DNA of 64,000 nucleotides from Candidatus Eiseniibacteriota bacterium (GCA_903844735.1 CAIMUX010000021.1:1-64000); one strand, 5' to 3'. Counted from the first letter of the stretch, positions 22,569 through 32,527 are shown. Notes: generated by a model not told the origin, from the letters alone. Translations and numbers: made by a program.

Positions 22569-25403
22569 ATGCCGATTTCCTGGAACGAGATCCGACAGAA
22601 CGCAATCCGTTTCTCCCGTGACTGGGCGGGCGCACGGAGCGAGACAGCCGACAAGCAGACTTTCTGGAACGAGTTCTTCGAGGCCTTCGGGATCCGTCGT
22701 CGCACCGTCGCGAGCTTCGAGGAGCCCGTCCGCAAACTCTCTGGCGATTTCGCATTCATCGACCTCCTCTGGCCCCGCGTCCTCCTCGTCGAACACAAGA
22801 GCCGAGGCAAGAACCTTGGTGCGGCTGAATCTCAGGCCTTCGCGTATGTCCATCACCTCCTGAGCGAAGGACGCCAAGAAGAAGTTCCGCGGTACATCAT
22901 CGTCTCGGACTTCGCCCGCGTCGCTCTGCATGACTTGGAACCGGAACGCCGACCGGGCCTGCCGCCCGGAGGGGAACAGGGAATCCGGAGCCTCGAATTT
23001 CCCCTGCGGGACTTCCACAAGCACATCCATGAGTTTGGCTTCATCCCGGGGTACAAACAGCACGTCTTCGAGGACCAGGATCCCATCAACCTCAAGGCCG
23101 TTGACATCATGGGGGGCCTCCACGACGCCCTGGAGTCCGGCGGCTACTCCGGCCACCGATTAGAACGGTTTCTGGTCAGAATCCTCTTCTGTCTGTTCGC
23201 CGAAGACACCGGAATCTTCGAGCGCGAGTCATTTCACCTGTACCTCGTGAACCGCACTGGGCCGGACGGGTCCGACCTCGGCCTACATCTCGCCCGCCTC
23301 TTCAATGTCCTGAACACGCCCTCAGAAGATCGGCAGAAGAACCTCGACGAGACGCTGGCTGCCTTGCCCTACGTCAATGGCGCACTGTTTCAGGAGGATC
23401 TCGGTTTCGCTGACTTCAATCGGAGCATGCGCGAGGCGCTCCTCGCTGCCACCCGGTTCGACTGGTCCCGGATATCGCCCGCCATCTTCGGCTCTCTGTT
23501 CCAGGCGGTCATGGAGCCCCGGGAACGGCGACAACTGGGCGGGCACTACACGAGCGAACGCGACATCCTGAAGGTGATTCGCGCGCTGTTCCTTGATGAG
23601 CTTCATCGGGAGTTCCGCAGCATCGGGAAGAACCGAGCTCAATTGCGCCGTTTCCACCTGAGGCTGGCCAGCCTGCGCTTTCTTGATCCGGCCTGTGGCT
23701 GCGGCAATTTCCTCGTGATCTCATATCGGGAGCTGCGCCTTCTGGAAATCGAAGTCCTTCGGATGATCCATGGCACCGCGGAGCAAGAGATCGACATCCA
23801 GAGCATCGCGCTGGTTGACGTCGACGCCTTCTACGGTATCGAGATCGCCGAATGGCCGGCGCGCGTCGCCGAAGTGGCGATGTGGCTGATGGACCACCAG
23901 ATGAACATCCGCCTGTCGGAAGTGTTCGGGAAGTACTACGTTCGCCTCCCCCTACGCAAGAGCCCCACAATCCGCTGCGAGAATGCGCTACAGGCGGACT
24001 GGCGACAGATCCTCCCGCGGGAGCGCTGCAGTTTTGTGCTCGGGAATCCGCCGTTTGTCGGCAAGAAGGAACAGAGTGCTTCGCAAAAGGCGGACATGCA
24101 GCGGGTCTTCCACGGCGTCCAAGGCGCCGGCGTGCTCGACTACGTCTGTGCCTGGTATATCCGGGCAGCTCAGTATGTTCAGGACACGCAGATCCGCGTC
24201 GCCTTCGTGTCCACGAATTCCATTACGCAAGGCGAGCAGGTCGGCATACTCTGGCGCGAGCTGCTCGGTCGATACGGGATCAGGATTCACTTCGCGCATC
24301 GGACGTTTGCCTGGCAGAGCGAAGCGAGCGGAAAGGCACATGTCCATGTCGTGATCATCGGGTTTGGCGCGTTCGACATTTCGCAGAAGCTGCTGTTCGA
24401 ATACGAGAACCTGAAGTCAGCGCCCCATGCCGTCACTGCGGCGAATATCAATCCGTACCTGGCGGACGCGCCGAATGTGGTCCTCGTGGCGCACCGAGAG
24501 CAGATCTCAGGCGGACCGCCGATCAACTATGGCAGCATGGCCAATGACCGACGGAAGTCCGACAAAGGACCTGGCAACCTGATTCTGGACCGTGATGCCA
24601 GGGCGCGCCTTCTGGAACACTGTCCGCAAATCGAACCGTTCGTGCGGCCGTACACGGGTAGCGAGGAGTTTCTCAACAATACGGAACGGTGGTGCCTGTG
24701 GCTTGTGGGGGCTTCGCCCCAGATCATTCGTTCCTGCCCGGATGTCCGGAAGCGGGTCGAGGCGGTTCGGCAAGCCCGCTCCGAAAGCAACCGAGCCGAA
24801 ACGAAGAAGCTGGCGGCTTCTCCGTCGCTTTTCGGTGAGATCCGGCAACCATCCACGCGCTATCTGCTCATTCCGAAGGTGTCGTCCGAAACCCGTCCGT
24901 ATTTGCCCGTGGGCTTTCTTGAGCCGTTGGTGATCGCCAACGGAAGCGCGCTCATCATCGCCGAGGCCGACCTCTTTCATTGTGGTGTCCTCTCGTCAGC
25001 GATGCACATGGCCTGGATGCGATATACCTGCGGTCGCATGAAGTCCGACTATCAGTACTCAAGTCAGATCGTGTACAACAACTTCCCGTGGCCAGAGCAA
25101 CCGCCCGTTCGGCGACGGACTGACGTCGTGACTGCTGCCCGAACGGTACTCGATGCCCGGGCGATCCATCTGGCGAAGGGGGCCACGCTGGCGGACCTCT
25201 ATGATCCGTTGACGATGCCGCCGGAGCTGGTGAGCGCCCATGCCGCCCTGGATCGGGCGGTCGACCTGTGCTATCGCCCGCAACCGTTCGCAAACGAACG
25301 GCAACGGATCGAGCATCTCTTCCTGTCCTACCAGAAGCTGGCTGCACCGCTGACGGCCGGGGCGGTCCGGAGATCCCGCAAGTCACCTTCGCCCAAGAGG
25401 TAA
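22569..25403 (+). CDS. MmeI-like single-chain restriction-modification enzyme (type IIL/IIG)
   Basis: The 944-residue protein starts MPISWNEIRQNAIRFSRDWA, the typical beginning of MmeI-like enzymes. A nuclease domain follows with FIDLLWPRVLLVEHKS (Asp65, Glu75, Lys77, a D...ExK site). The methyltransferase has motif I FLDPACGCGNFLVISYRE at about residue 371 and motif IV NPPF at 493-496. The last 250 residues would form the target-recognition domain. All catalytic motifs look intact, so it should both methylate and cut without a partner. The ATG fits the family start. BREX PglX and DISARM methylases are related but lack this N-terminal nuclease. Confidence 0.85.
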   Translation: MPISWNEIRQNAIRFSRDWAGARSETADKQTFWNEFFEAFGIRRRTVASFEEPVRKLSGDFAFIDLLWPRVLLVEHKSRGKNLGAAESQAFAYVHHLLSEGRQEEVPRYIIVSDFARVALHDLEPERRPGLPPGGEQGIRSLEFPLRDFHKHIHEFGFIPGYKQHVFEDQDPINLKAVDIMGGLHDALESGGYSGHRLERFLVRILFCLFAEDTGIFERESFHLYLVNRTGPDGSDLGLHLARLFNVLNTPSEDRQKNLDETLAALPYVNGALFQEDLGFADFNRSMREALLAATRFDWSRISPAIFGSLFQAVMEPRERRQLGGHYTSERDILKVIRALFLDELHREFRSIGKNRAQLRRFHLRLASLRFLDPACGCGNFLVISYRELRLLEIEVLRMIHGTAEQEIDIQSIALVDVDAFYGIEIAEWPARVAEVAMWLMDHQMNIRLSEVFGKYYVRLPLRKSPTIRCENALQADWRQILPRERCSFVLGNPPFVGKKEQSASQKADMQRVFHGVQGAGVLDYVCAWYIRAAQYVQDTQIRVAFVSTNSITQGEQVGILWRELLGRYGIRIHFAHRTFAWQSEASGKAHVHVVIIGFGAFDISQKLLFEYENLKSAPHAVTAANINPYLADAPNVVLVAHREQISGGPPINYGSMANDRRKSDKGPGNLILDRDARARLLEHCPQIEPFVRPYTGSEEFLNNTERWCLWLVGASPQIIRSCPDVRKRVEAVRQARSESNRAETKKLAASPSLFGEIRQPSTRYLLIPKVSSETRPYLPVGFLEPLVIANGSALIIAEADLFHCGVLSSAMHMAWMRYTCGRMKSDYQYSSQIVYNNFPWPEQPPVRRRTDVVTAARTVLDARAIHLAKGATLADLYDPLTMPPELVSAHAALDRAVDLCYRPQPFANERQRIEHLFLSYQKLAAPLTAGAVRRSRKSPSPKR

Positions 25404-25499
25404 TAACCGCAGACACCCCGGTCAACGCATCCGGTTGTGTTGCGCCGACCGGAGGCGTATCCTTGCGGTGCAACTAGGGTGATCAGGGAAGGAGGGCAT

Positions 25500-26210
25500 G
25501 TGGCGAAGCAGCTGCTGGACAGCGTCTTTTCTCACTGGAACAAGCCGTTCGACGGGTTCCAAACCTCGGCCATGGATTTCTACGCTTCGGTCGAGGCCGC
25601 CCTGCAGCGGCGTCAGATTCCGGACGTATCGGTCTCCCGGGTTGACCTCCACGAGGGCGGGACGCTTTCCGCCAAGCGGGAGTACCTTCGCTTCACCCGC
25701 CAGAAACTGGCGTTCGACCTCTGCGCAGCGCCCTACGGCACCGGGTACTTCTTTTCGTGGTGGCTCGGCGAGAAACGGCCGAACCGGGTTCTCTGCTGTG
25801 CCATCCTGCTTGGCGCGATCATCGGGTACTTCGTTCTTCGCAGCGGTGTCGGCAAGTTCGCCTCCCGCCTCTGGGCTCAGGTGTTTCACCAATACGGACC
25901 AGGTCTGCTCATCCGGCTGCTCATCACTTTGGCGACGATCATCGTGGTCTACTTGATCTATCGGGGAGTCACGCGGCTCTTCGACATGGATACCGACGAC
26001 CCGATCCTCGCCGTCCCGATACTCGGACCTCTCTATGAACGCTTCTTCCGCCCCGTGACGTACTATCGCATCGACACGACCATGATGTTCCAGTCCGCGG
26101 TCAGCGCGGCGGTCAACGAATCGATCGACGCGCTGACCACCGCGAAGGGCTTGCGGGCGCTGACCGACGACGAAAAGAAGCCCATTATGCGGGAATTCCT
26201 GCGCGGGTAA
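25500..26210 (+). CDS. Two-TM membrane protein of the island
   Basis: The 236-residue protein has a soluble N-terminus, two hydrophobic helices (VLCCAILLGAIIGYFVL and LLIRLLITLATIIVVYLIY) and a helical C-terminus ending KGLRALTDDEKKPIMREFLR. The GTG start follows GGAAGGAGGG at ideal spacing. No known family is recognised. It lies just before a lipoprotein and a small soluble protein, so the three may form an envelope complex. A fragment homologous to its C-terminal 25 residues reappears after those genes, which suggests that they were inserted next to this gene. Confidence 0.6.
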   Translation: MAKQLLDSVFSHWNKPFDGFQTSAMDFYASVEAALQRRQIPDVSVSRVDLHEGGTLSAKREYLRFTRQKLAFDLCAAPYGTGYFFSWWLGEKRPNRVLCCAILLGAIIGYFVLRSGVGKFASRLWAQVFHQYGPGLLIRLLITLATIIVVYLIYRGVTRLFDMDTDDPILAVPILGPLYERFFRPVTYYRIDTTMMFQSAVSAAVNESIDALTTAKGLRALTDDEKKPIMREFLRG

Positions 26211-26261
26211 CGCCGCCCACTGTGGGCGGTCGTCCGCCCGAAGAACGAGGAAGGAGCGCGC

Positions 26262-27053
26262 ATGACTATCGATCCGGTCACCCGAAGGCTCCACTGGGCC
26301 ACCCGCGTTGTCCGCGACGTCTTCGCGGTCGTCTTGATCGTGCTGACAGGAGCCGGGTGCGCAACCGTTCCGAAGGAGTCGGTCGAGCTCTCCATCCTCG
26401 TGGGCCAGCGGCTCACCGCCGTGGAGAATTCCCACCGGGGGTTCGTCTCGGAGTATTTCCGGGTCTCTCGGCAACGGGTGGAAGACTACATCCAGTATCG
26501 CTGGACGCCGGATTTCCTCGAGCACTTCGTCGAGGACAGCGGCATCCTGCGCGATCTGGAGAATCCGGCCGTGCTCTCCGAAGCGCAGCGGGCGCGCCTG
26601 CGGACTGAACTTGAGGGCATTGCCGACCGGACGGATCCGGAAACGGTGACCCGAGCCGTGGAGCGCGCCCTTGGCGACCGGGTCCGCGGCGAAGCCATGC
26701 TCAACTTTGCCAGGGCGGCGATGGAGCGGGTAGAAGAGACGCGACAGGAACTGATCCGTCCTCTCGACGCGCTGGAGGCCCGGACGCTGGAGGAGATCCG
26801 CTCGTCCTACACGGATCTGCGGGTCATGCAGACCACGCTGACCACCCACCTCCAATCGATCCGGCACGTAACCGCGGAGCAGGACACGATGGTCGCTCGC
26901 CTCGGCATGCTGGGGCGTCGCGACCAAGCTATCCGCACCGCGGTGCAGGTCAACCAGGAGGTTCTCCGTGCCATCGATCAGACAAAGAAGGCCGAAGACG
27001 TGATCGAGAAACTCCGCCAGATCCTGAATCGATCGGACAAGGAGGAAAAGTGA
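26262..27053 (+). CDS. Lipoprotein with long coiled-coil region
   Basis: The 263-residue protein begins with a basic stretch and hydrophobic segment RVVRDVFAVVLIVLTGAGC, whose LTGAGC is a lipobox, so it is predicted to be lipidated at Cys33. The rest is charged and heptad-like (SILVGQRLTAVENSHRGFV onwards, and a long helix through residues 150-250). It is co-transcribed with the preceding membrane protein, after a small CCGCCC/GGGCGG hairpin. AGGAAGGAGCG precedes the ATG. The function is unknown; it may be part of a cell-envelope complex of the island. Confidence 0.6.
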   Translation: MTIDPVTRRLHWATRVVRDVFAVVLIVLTGAGCATVPKESVELSILVGQRLTAVENSHRGFVSEYFRVSRQRVEDYIQYRWTPDFLEHFVEDSGILRDLENPAVLSEAQRARLRTELEGIADRTDPETVTRAVERALGDRVRGEAMLNFARAAMERVEETRQELIRPLDALEARTLEEIRSSYTDLRVMQTTLTTHLQSIRHVTAEQDTMVARLGMLGRRDQAIRTAVQVNQEVLRAIDQTKKAEDVIEKLRQILNRSDKEEK

Positions 27054-27316
27054 TGCCGAAGAACCCATACGAGGAAGCCTCTCGGCGCGCCAAGGCCGAG
27101 ACAGACGCCGAGCAGCGGGTAGAGATGGACCGATTGAAGCCGGATGAGTCTGCGCTTCAGGCCCTACTGCCGGAGCCGGCGGATCAGGATGCGATTCGGC
27201 GGCTCGTTGAGGTCGTGCGCGCATCCACCGATCGCAACGAACAACTGGCCGCTTTGCAGGGAAACATAGGGCGCTTCGGGGATGTCCTCCTGAGGCTGCT
27301 TGACCGACTCGCCTAG
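27053..27316 (+). CDS. Small acidic helical protein
   Basis: The 87-residue product is rich in Glu, Asp, Arg and Leu and predicted helical (YEEASRRAKAETDAEQRVEM, DAIRRLVEVVRASTDRNEQL). Its ATG overlaps the lipoprotein stop (TGATG), with AGGAGG eight bases upstream, so translation is coupled. No family was recognised. Its coupling to the lipoprotein suggests that it belongs to the same envelope unit. Confidence 0.6.
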   Translation: MPKNPYEEASRRAKAETDAEQRVEMDRLKPDESALQALLPEPADQDAIRRLVEVVRASTDRNEQLAALQGNIGRFGDVLLRLLDRLA

Positions 27317-27483
27317 CTGGCTATGCAGCCGGCCCCAGTTTCCCACCGAGTTTCTCACTGGGTAGGGGCAATCGTCCAGTACCAGCCCGCGATTGGCATC
27401 CCGGCTTCCCCAATGGGAGGGAGAATGTACCACGTCCCACGTTGTTCCTTTGCGACGCCGCCGTTGGTGGGAAGGTCTTTCCC

Positions 27484-27648
27484 ATGCGGCATGTAGGTGA
27501 GGTATCCGGAGACAGGGTCGTCGCGGCCCGCACTGCCTGTGAGGGGCTCAACGAGGATAAGAAGAATCCCATTGTGCTGGACTTTCTACGAAAGCAATTC
27601 TGGCGAGACAAAGCGGGGGCCCAGAGGGTCGCTGAGTCTTACGGATGA
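27484..27648 (+). pseudogene. Fragment homologous to the C-terminus of the two-TM protein
   Basis: Translation includes ARTACEGLNEDKKNPIVLDF, then a basic tail. It aligns with TTAKGLRALTDDEKKPIMRE of the two-TM protein: T-A-x-G-L, D-x-K-K-x-P-I and the F-L-R end are shared. Upstream sequence back to 27317 does not continue the similarity, so only a C-terminal fragment of a diverged homologue remains. It could alternatively be a tiny expressed gene, but no good ribosome site was seen. Confidence 0.45.
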
Positions 27649-27670
27649 ACCGAGCGACGGAGGTGGCAAG

Positions 27671-29281
27671 ATGTCCCAGGGGCCTTCGGATTGGCGGAAC
27701 GGCCTGGCCGCAGCCGATCGGCTCTATCGGGCGGGTGACATGACGGGCGCGCTGGCCGCCCTTGATGAAATTCTGGCCGCACCCTATCCGGACCAAGTTG
27801 TCCCGCTCAATGGCGGCGCGCTTCTGATCGACATCGGAAACGCCCTGAAGCGGCTGGACCTCGTGGACCGGGGCACCTCGCTGCTCGAATCGATTCGCGG
27901 ATCGGTTGGGGAAGAGAGCAGCCGCGTCAGTCTGGAATACGACTTGGCCAACGGCTACTCATACCGCGGGCAGTTGACGCTTCGCCAACAAGGTGCATGG
28001 ACGGCCTGGGGGATCCAGGAGAACGAGGACACCCAGTTGGCCAAGACCACGCTTTCAGAACTCCTCCTTGCCGAAGGCGGCCGCGGGAAGCCCGAGGCAT
28101 GGGTCAACTTGGGCGCGACACTGTCACATCTCGGCCGACCGATCGACGCGTTGGACGCGTATGACGCCGCATTGCGACTTGATCCGACTCATCCCGGGGC
28201 GCTCGGCACCCGCGGCAAAGAACTGCTCTGGCTGACGCCGCACCTTGGTCCTATGGCACGCGCGACGGCGATCGAGGCCGGACGGCATCTGGCCCGGGCG
28301 CTTGCCAGCGAACGACTCGGCGACATTCTCGGTCCGGGAATACGCGCGCACTGGACCAAGAGCCTGGAGGAGATCGAGAGGAAGACCGGAACGAAGATAT
28401 CCACGAACGATGCTCCGATCCATCCACCGGCCGATCTGTCCAGACTCTCAGCACCTGTCAGGGAATACGTGGAGTTCTGCCGGGACCGGCACCTGTTCCT
28501 GACTTGGCATCTGCTGGACGAGGGAGCGGAGCACGCGCTTGGCGATCATATGTTCATCCGGACGATCGAGTCGCCCGCGCCGGCTTCACGGTTCGAGGCC
28601 CTGGCCCCGATCGTCAATCAGATCAAGGAAGACTACGCCACCGCCCGGTATCTCCTGTTTCTTTCTTCCCGGCAGACGAAGGAGCGCGACGAGATCAACG
28701 AGCTGACCGAGCTGGTCATGCTCGAAGAGCGGTCATACTTCAATCTCTACGGCGGACTGGGCAAGGCGGCGTTCGGGCACGCGTTTGACGTCTTGGACAA
28801 GATCGCCTTCTTGCTGAATCAATACCTCGGCATCGGGCTAAAGTCCGATCGCGTCCATTTCTCGAACTTCTGGAGACACCTGGAGGATTCCAAACTTCCG
28901 GCAGCCAAGATCAGGGTGACCCCGGTTATCCGCGCGATTCCATCACGGTTGCTTGTGGGAATTGTTGATCTGGCGAGAGATCTTGATCGCGAACAGTTTC
29001 GCCGCGTTCGTCGCATCCGAAACGCGCTCACCCACCGATGCCTTGTGCTCACAGACGGCCACACGGAGACACGGGAGGTAGATGGCGTGCTCTATGTTCC
29101 CTGGCGGGCCATGCGGCGGGAGAGCCTGCGAACGCTTCGTCTGGCCCGCTCAGCGATTTTCTCGCTCATTGCCTTCATCTCGGAGTGGGAACAGAAGCAG
29201 GCGGGAGATCGTTGTCATCACACTGTCAATATTCAGGTGCCTAGCGGACAGACGATCCCACCGCCGCCTGATCCACTCTAG
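27671..29281 (+). CDS. TPR-HEPN (LA2681-type) ribonuclease-like protein
   Basis: The 536-residue protein has tetratricopeptide-like helices in its first half (WVNLGATLSHLGRPIDALDA is a clear TPR). It has a HEPN domain of the LA2681 type in its second half: YATARYLLFLSSRQ, then AFGHAFDVLDKIAFLLNQYL, then RRIRNALTHRCL, in which Arg450 and His455 form the Rx4H ribonuclease motif. GGAGG precedes the ATG. HEPN proteins with an intact motif are typically RNases that arrest growth upon infection. The TPR part would sense or bind a partner. It stands alone between the envelope genes and the coupling-type ATPase. Confidence 0.75.
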   Translation: MSQGPSDWRNGLAAADRLYRAGDMTGALAALDEILAAPYPDQVVPLNGGALLIDIGNALKRLDLVDRGTSLLESIRGSVGEESSRVSLEYDLANGYSYRGQLTLRQQGAWTAWGIQENEDTQLAKTTLSELLLAEGGRGKPEAWVNLGATLSHLGRPIDALDAYDAALRLDPTHPGALGTRGKELLWLTPHLGPMARATAIEAGRHLARALASERLGDILGPGIRAHWTKSLEEIERKTGTKISTNDAPIHPPADLSRLSAPVREYVEFCRDRHLFLTWHLLDEGAEHALGDHMFIRTIESPAPASRFEALAPIVNQIKEDYATARYLLFLSSRQTKERDEINELTELVMLEERSYFNLYGGLGKAAFGHAFDVLDKIAFLLNQYLGIGLKSDRVHFSNFWRHLEDSKLPAAKIRVTPVIRAIPSRLLVGIVDLARDLDREQFRRVRRIRNALTHRCLVLTDGHTETREVDGVLYVPWRAMRRESLRTLRLARSAIFSLIAFISEWEQKQAGDRCHHTVNIQVPSGQTIPPPPDPL

Positions 29282-29323
29282 GCCGCAGCAGCACCCACCG
29301 GACCTCGTGGAGCCTCCGGGTAG

Positions 29324-32300
29324 GTGAAGAAGGGCGCATATGAAGCGATTACTGGAATGGCGTACTCGACTCCAGGACCCCACGACACGGGCCCGGAGAG
29401 AGACACCGAAACCGCGGTGATTGGCGGCGTCGCGATGAGCCAACAGGAGCTTCTCACCGCTCAGTTCTACGAATGGGAGAAGCGCGGCCGGGGCTGGCTG
29501 ATCCACCCGTTCCCCGTCGAGCTTGAGCCGCCATTCGTCCCCTTCAAGTACCACTGGGTTCCGCCGCTTCAGTCTGACGCCGACGACGGACGAAAACCGA
29601 CGATAGTCTCCCGAATCACGGAGGGTATCGAACGCATCGTCACCGGAAAGCGCCGGCCGACAGTGTCGTGGGATTTCGACGAACTGGATCCGGAGAAGCC
29701 GGAGATTGAGCTTGATGAAGACGATTCTCCGATCATCGAACTGAAGCTTTCGGTTCCGCCCCCGCTCAAGGTCTCTCGGGAGGCGGTCGAGCAGTTTCTT
29801 GCAAGCCTTCCCGTCGCGGTCGGCCCGCTATCGTTTGAGGTCGTCGGACTCGCTGACTCGATCACCGCCCACCTGGTGGTCCGGGAACCCGACGCGGCGA
29901 AGGTCTCCCAGCAGCTCAAGGGCTACTTTCCCGAAGTCGTCCTGACCCAGGAGAACGGTTTCCTCCGGTCGGCTTGGGAAGCGTCGCCGGATGGGAACGA
30001 GATCCTGGTCGACTTCGGGCTCTCCCACGAATTCATGCTGCCGCTTCGCACCTTCAAGGGTTTCGAAATCGATCCCCTGATCGGTGTGGTTTCGGCGCAT
30101 TCGGACCTCGAAAAGGGAGAAGTCGCCGTCGTGCAAGTGCTCTTCCAGGCGGTCCGCCATCCGTGGGCTAAGAACATAATGCGGGCGGTTCTGGATCACG
30201 AGGGGAAAGCTTTCTTCGAGGATGCGCCGGAGATCGCGGTGGCGGCCAAAGCGAAGATCGCGCATCCGCTCCTTGCGGCGGTCGTCCGGATCGGCGTGAA
30301 AAGCCCGGACCTAGGTCGCGCCTGGGAGATCGCCCGGGCGGTCGGCGGAAGCCTTCGGAGCTTCGCCAATCCGGCCGGGAACGAGTTCATGCCGCTAGCA
30401 AACGACGGATACGATGAGGTCGAGCACGAGTCGGATCTGTTGCTCCGCAAGAGCCACCGGAGCGGAATGATCCTCTCAACCGAGGAGCTCGTCTCTCTGG
30501 TTCACCCGCCCTCGGCCTCCGTGCGGGTCGAGAAACTGAAACGCGAGGAACGGAAGACACGGGCCGCGCCGGCGATTGCCACCGGATCCGGGCTGCTGCT
30601 CGGCGTGAATGTCCACGCCGGGAAGACCGTGCAAGTAGCGCTCACGGCGGACCAGCGGTCACGGCACATGTACGTGATCGGTGCTTCCGGTACAGGGAAA
30701 TCCACTCTGCTTCTGAACCTCATCCTGCAGGATCTGAAGACGGGCCAGGGTGTCGCCGTCCTGGATCCGCATGGTGATCTCATAGACCAGATCCTGGAGC
30801 GAGTGCCGGAAGAGCGGATCGACGACGTTATCCTCTTGGATCCGGCCGATTCTGAATACCCGGTGGGGTTCAACATCCTCTCGGCGCACTCCGAGCTCGA
30901 AAAGACGCTCCTCTCATCCGATCTCGCCTCCGTTTTCCGGAGACTCTCCACTTCGTGGGGCGATCAAATGACCTCGGTCCTGGGGAACGCCATCCTCGCC
31001 TTCTTGGAAAGCGATCGGGGTGGCACCCTCATCGATCTGCGCCGGTTCCTCGTGGAGAAGAGCTTCCGAGACGAATTCCTCGCAACGGTCCGCGATCCTG
31101 ACGTCGTGTACTACTGGCAGAAGGAGTTCTCCCTCCTCAGAGGGAGCCCACAGGCTTCGATCCTCACCCGTCTCGATACATTTCTCCGGCCGAAGCTCAT
31201 CCGGTACATGGTGGCGCAGAAGGACGATCGCCTCGACTTCCGGAAGATGATGGATGAGGGGAAGATCCTGCTCGCCCGGCTCTCCCAGGGTGCGATCGGA
31301 GAGGAGAACGCACACCTTCTCGGCAGTCTCCTCGTCTCGAAGCTCCAGCAGATCGCCATGAGCCGCCAAGAGGTGGCTGAAGCCGAGCGCCGACCGTTCT
31401 ACGTCTACATCGACGAGTTCCAGAACTTCATCACGCCCACCATGGAGCAGATCCTCTCCGGTGCACGGAAGTACCGGCTGGGCCTGATCCTGGCGCACCA
31501 AGATCTCCGGCAGATCGGCGGCAAGAGTCCGGAGGTGTTGAGTTCGGTGCTCTCGAATCCGTATACGCGGATCTGCTTCCGGGTCGGCGACCAGGACGCC
31601 CGGACCCTGGAGAGCGGTTTCGCCTCCTACGAAGCCAAGGATCTCCAGAACCTCGGCATTGGCCAGGCGATCGCCCGGGTCGAACGGGCGGAGTACGACT
31701 TCAACCTGGACACCCCGAGACTCGCCGAGACCGATCCCGACGAAGCCCGCGCTCGCAGAGAGCTGGTGATCGCCCGGTCGCGGGAAAAGTACGGCATGCC
31801 ACGGGAGGAGATCGAGGCGATCCTGCAGCGCTCCGTTCCTGGCCGGGCTCCGATCCGGCCCGTCGAACCCGTCCCACAAAAGACGGCGATCCCCGAACCT
31901 CTCCCGCTGGCGCCGGCACCCATCAGCGCGGAACGACCGAAGCGAGCGGAACCTCCAACGGCACCTCCAACGGCACCTCCGTCAGCGGTACCAAGCCCTG
32001 GTCGGGGCGGTCAGCAGCATAAGTACCTGCAAGAGCTCATCAAACGGTGGGCCGAGTCGCGGGAATGGCGGGCAACCATCGAGGAGAAGATCCTCGACGG
32101 TCTCGGCAGTGTGGATGTTGCCCTGCGGAAGGGCGACCAATCGGTCGCTTGCGAGATCGCCGTCACGACCACGTCGGACCACGAAGTCGGAAACGTCCAG
32201 AAGTGTATCGCGGCCGGGTTCGGGCACGTGCTAGTCGTTTCTTCCGAAAAGAAGACGCTGAATCAGGTGCGCCAGCAGGCGGGAAGCACCTTCGACGAAG

Positions 32301-32512
32301 AGCAACTCAGGCGTATTCACTTCTGCACGCCTGAGGAGGCTTTCACCGCACTGGAGGCGATCGAGGCGGAAGCCGCGAGCACATCCGGAACGGTTCGCGG
32401 ATACAGGGTGAGGACGAAGTATAAGCCAATGGAAGATCGAGAGAAGGCGGTGAAACGGCAAGCGGTGTCCGGCGTGATCGCAAAGGCGATAAGGCGGCTG
32501 GGCGGAGCTTGA
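29324..32512 (+). CDS. VirD4/TraG-like coupling ATPase with nuclease-like tail
   Basis: The 1,062-residue protein has an N-terminal domain of about 430 residues, then a HerA/VirD4-type motor: Walker A VIGASGTGKSTLLLNLI, Walker B-like VAVLDPHGDLIDQIL, YVYIDEFQNFITP and GARKYRLGLILAHQDLRQI. A proline-rich linker (PTAPPTAPPSAVP) leads to a C-terminal domain with SVDVALRKGDQSVACEIAVT, which resembles a PD-(D/E)XK strand pair with ExA in place of ExK. Such proteins pump DNA during conjugation, but no relaxase or VirB4 is near, so a defence-type translocase is also possible. The start is uncertain: GTG here, or ATG 33 or 111 bp later. Confidence 0.7.
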   Translation: MKKGAYEAITGMAYSTPGPHDTGPERDTETAVIGGVAMSQQELLTAQFYEWEKRGRGWLIHPFPVELEPPFVPFKYHWVPPLQSDADDGRKPTIVSRITEGIERIVTGKRRPTVSWDFDELDPEKPEIELDEDDSPIIELKLSVPPPLKVSREAVEQFLASLPVAVGPLSFEVVGLADSITAHLVVREPDAAKVSQQLKGYFPEVVLTQENGFLRSAWEASPDGNEILVDFGLSHEFMLPLRTFKGFEIDPLIGVVSAHSDLEKGEVAVVQVLFQAVRHPWAKNIMRAVLDHEGKAFFEDAPEIAVAAKAKIAHPLLAAVVRIGVKSPDLGRAWEIARAVGGSLRSFANPAGNEFMPLANDGYDEVEHESDLLLRKSHRSGMILSTEELVSLVHPPSASVRVEKLKREERKTRAAPAIATGSGLLLGVNVHAGKTVQVALTADQRSRHMYVIGASGTGKSTLLLNLILQDLKTGQGVAVLDPHGDLIDQILERVPEERIDDVILLDPADSEYPVGFNILSAHSELEKTLLSSDLASVFRRLSTSWGDQMTSVLGNAILAFLESDRGGTLIDLRRFLVEKSFRDEFLATVRDPDVVYYWQKEFSLLRGSPQASILTRLDTFLRPKLIRYMVAQKDDRLDFRKMMDEGKILLARLSQGAIGEENAHLLGSLLVSKLQQIAMSRQEVAEAERRPFYVYIDEFQNFITPTMEQILSGARKYRLGLILAHQDLRQIGGKSPEVLSSVLSNPYTRICFRVGDQDARTLESGFASYEAKDLQNLGIGQAIARVERAEYDFNLDTPRLAETDPDEARARRELVIARSREKYGMPREEIEAILQRSVPGRAPIRPVEPVPQKTAIPEPLPLAPAPISAERPKRAEPPTAPPTAPPSAVPSPGRGGQQHKYLQELIKRWAESREWRATIEEKILDGLGSVDVALRKGDQSVACEIAVTTTSDHEVGNVQKCIAAGFGHVLVVSSEKKTLNQVRQQAGSTFDEEQLRRIHFCTPEEAFTALEAIEAEAASTSGTVRGYRVRTKYKPMEDREKAVKRQAVSGVIAKAIRRLGGA

Positions 32513-32527
32513 GAGCGGAGGTCATGG

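Noticed and set aside
22569-25403. PglX- or DISARM-type methylase
   Set aside because: The N-terminal D...ExK nuclease domain and start sequence are those of MmeI-like single-chain enzymes, and no BREX or DISARM partners are adjacent.
25422-27224. A 600-codon open frame on the minus strand
   Set aside because: It lies wholly opposite the two-TM, lipoprotein and small-protein genes, is Arg/Pro/His-rich without motifs, and reflects GC-rich codon use on the other strand.
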